From positions 50,361,898-50,425,897 of the forward strand of contig CM044869.1 in NCBI GenBank assembly GCA_024500155.1: a stretch of 64,000 bases of DNA, given 5' to 3'. The stretch is from Chenopodium formosanum (taxonomy: Eukaryota; Streptophyta; Magnoliopsida; Caryophyllales; Amaranthaceae). The stretch's first letter is position 1; each line of letters starts with the position of its first letter. The position numbers and the translations under genes are program-made. The notes beneath the pieces are model-generated. The model did no database searches, was not told the DNA's origin, and worked only from the letters and a program-made list of their open reading frames with translations. Of the stretch, positions 62,557 through 64,000 are shown piece by piece.

Positions 62557-64000
62557 GTTTATTTGTTAAGATTATGTTTGTAATAAATAAGTTTATTTTA
62601 TCAGAAATAATAATATTTGTATCAGGTATAAGATTATGTTTGTCATAATTATATTGTTTTATCAGAAGTAACAATATTCGTTTCAGGAAAAAGACTATCT
62701 ATGTCAGGAATAATATTATATTTTTCAGGAATAAGTTCTTATAATCAGGATTAATAATACTTTTATTTTATATTTAATTAACGAATAATAAATTTTAAAA
62801 TAACAAAGTATGTACGTACCTGATTCATTCTCATCCCATATCATTGATTTAGCAAGCTTTGTCCAACGTTTCAGAACGTATCTCTCTGGTATAGCATGTA
62901 TGCTGTACATTTGCATTATCTTGAGGATGTGAAAGCACAACAATCCGGTCTCTGTGAAGCACATACAAGAACACACAAACTCATGGTTTTGACTGTGATA
63001 TATGACTTGATAGGTGTGCTTATAATCTTCATCAAGAGAAACATCAAAGAATTTGACATATTGCATTGAAGTGGGTTTTTCTCTTGCATATGCTCCTAGA
63101 CTTGTGTTAAATTCCAACTTAAAATCCTTGTATAAGTTTAGAGTATAAACTTCGGCAGCATGTTTTAATATTTTTGTTGTTGTTTTTGGTTTCTCAGTAG
63201 TACATCTGAAGTTGTCACTCTTTTAAGTGCTTCTCCATCTTCTCACAGCAGCTTCAAATATGTGAAAGAACTCCAAAAGTTTAGTGGTTTCGTTTGCCTT
63301 AAATGAAATTGCTCTGTTTGTTACTTCTACTCTTTGAGATGAAAGAATTCCAGCAGAGAAAATGTCCTTGCTCAATGTCGTGCACCATTTTTCCCATAGC
63401 CCGAATAACCTATCAAACCATTCTTTTTTTTCTAATCCATGCTTTTGAACCATCTTGTTCCAGCAATCTTCAAATTCAGATTGTGAATCACAACCACTTA
63501 AGCACTTGTGAAACATATTCTTGAATTCAGGATTGTTTTTCAAAGTTGCAAAGTGTGACACAAAATTCTTGCAAATGCCATAGACACAGTCTATGTCTTG
63601 AATTTGGATACACCTGCAACAATGATAGAACAATTAGATTATTTTATTCAGGATTTAACATTTTTAAGTCAGAAATATGATTATTATAATCAAGAATTAA
63701 ATTATATTGATCAGGAATTAGCAAGTTTTAGTCATGAATTTGACGATCTAAGTCAGGTGTTGTATTTTTGTAAGGGATTATAACATCTAAGTCAGATATT
63801 AGCATTTTATAGTCAGATATTAGATAACTCATGTCAGGTATTAATCTATTTTTGTCAGGCATAACAATATTTTAGTCAGGAATTAAACAGTCTCAGAGTT
63901 AGAGTTTTGGATTTAACATTTTTAAGTTTAACATAATATAGGTCAGGAATCAAACATTACAATATTTAGTTAGGAATTAAGTAGTTTTTTTAACCAGGTT

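Larger units (their letters stand above)
60778..63613 (-). pseudogene. FAR1/FHY3-type MULE transposase with SWIM zinc finger, partial and broken
   Basis: Two exons on the minus strand, 63613-62820 and 61136-60778, joined in phase by a GT..AG intron of 1.7 kb; earlier exons lie outside the window. The first exon opens with VYPNSRHRLCLWH, the end of the MULE transposase domain, then NFVSHFATLKNNPEFKNMFH, WFDRLFGLWEKWC, GILSSQRVEVTNRAI, and a SWIM motif FVCSCMCFTETGLLCFHIL (CxC...CxH). The second exon ends with KTKGRPKKNKRIRGHFERR, typical of FAR1-related C-termini. Lesions: frame loss right after LCLWH (about 63563-63570) and an in-frame TAA at 63225-63223 after RRWRST. FAR1-related proteins include domesticated transcription factors. 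The lesions and the Ulp1 neighbour favour a dead transposon. Confidence 0.82.
54415..63995 (+). repeat. Dispersed TCAGGAATAAG repeat array (unit about 20-23 bp) in introns and spacers
   Basis: A degenerate unit close to TTTTGTCAGGAATAAGATTA recurs in blocks at about 54415-54840, 56260-56630, 57875-58410, 59580-59740 (sparser), 60430-60660, 61160-61680, 62570-62760 and 63640-63990. Common variants are TCAGAAATTAGATTA and TCAGGAATAACATT. Orientation is the same on the plus strand in every block, although genes run both ways. Blocks stop at exon borders. Spacing is irregular, so this is not a clean satellite and not a CRISPR array (units diverge and there are no unique spacers). Confidence 0.8.
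54004..64000. mobile_element. Mutator-like element with Ulp1-type protease, FAR1/SWIM transposase and B3 exon; right end outside window
   Basis: A convergent pair, a C48 (Ulp1-like) protease gene on plus and a FAR1-type MULE transposase gene on minus, is the layout known from plant Ulp1-carrying MULEs (Kaonashi-type). The gap between their ends is about 0.6 kb. A B3-domain exon lies in the transposase intron on the plus strand. Both main genes carry several inactivating lesions. The terminal repeats were not found: the left end probably lies between 53480 and 54004, and the right end is beyond 64000. The whole interval except coding exons is peppered with a 20-23-bp repeat. Confidence 0.75.

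Noticed and set aside
54415..63995. TCAGGAATAAG repeats as a CRISPR array
   Set aside because: Units are degenerate and irregularly spaced, lack unique equal-length spacers, and lie in a plant genome.

Overview
This is plant nuclear DNA, almost certainly from a eudicot. It has AT-rich introns with GT..AG borders, chloroplast and peroxisomal proteins, and a dense load of LINE, SINE, LTR, hAT, Stowaway and Mutator-like elements. I cannot fix the species from sequence alone; a Caryophyllales relative is only a weak guess.

Layout: (1) 1-2000: the end of a LINE on the minus strand, then a SINE. (2) 2003-10747 (+): a 14-exon peroxisomal acyl-activating enzyme (AAE17/18) ending in SKL. (3) 11206-18426 (-): a 10-exon chloroplast inositol monophosphatase (IMPL1), convergent with AAE. 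(4) 18427-20317: a divergent promoter region holding an hAT-type insertion next to IMPL1 and a 351-bp tandem duplication next to the following gene. (5) 20318-25426 (+): a 5-exon chloroplast CPP1/CDF1 (chaperone-like protein of POR). (6) 25427-28573: a 5'-truncated LINE and an hAT-type element. (7) 28574-36525 (-): a 10-exon mitochondrial CDP-diacylglycerol synthase (TAM41), with a 5.1-kb intron full of transposon debris. (8) 38468-40095 (-): a tetraspanin gene with one in-frame stop. (9) 40923-42003 (+): a broken F-box gene. (10) 43123-52338 (-): a 7-exon kinetochore gene, MIS12. (11) 52462-53478: a LINE RNase H fragment. (12) 54004-64000: one large Mutator-like element, cut by the window end. 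It carries a degenerate Ulp1-type (C48) protease gene (+), a broken FAR1/SWIM-type transposase gene (-), and a B3-domain exon (+) antisense inside an intron of the transposase gene.

The five intact genes (AAE, IMPL1, CPP1, TAM41, MIS12) are ordinary housekeeping genes and do not form a pathway. Their exon joins were checked for reading phase by hand and all close cleanly. The most unusual structure is in the last 10 kb. A degenerate repeat of about 20-23 bp (core TCAGGAATAAG) fills the introns and spacers of the Mutator-like element, always in one orientation and never in its coding exons. Each unit resembles a plant 3' splice site. Also notable are five separate non-autonomous hAT-type elements with 8-bp target-site duplications, and a 26-bp word shared exactly between an AAE intron and the CPP1 promoter.
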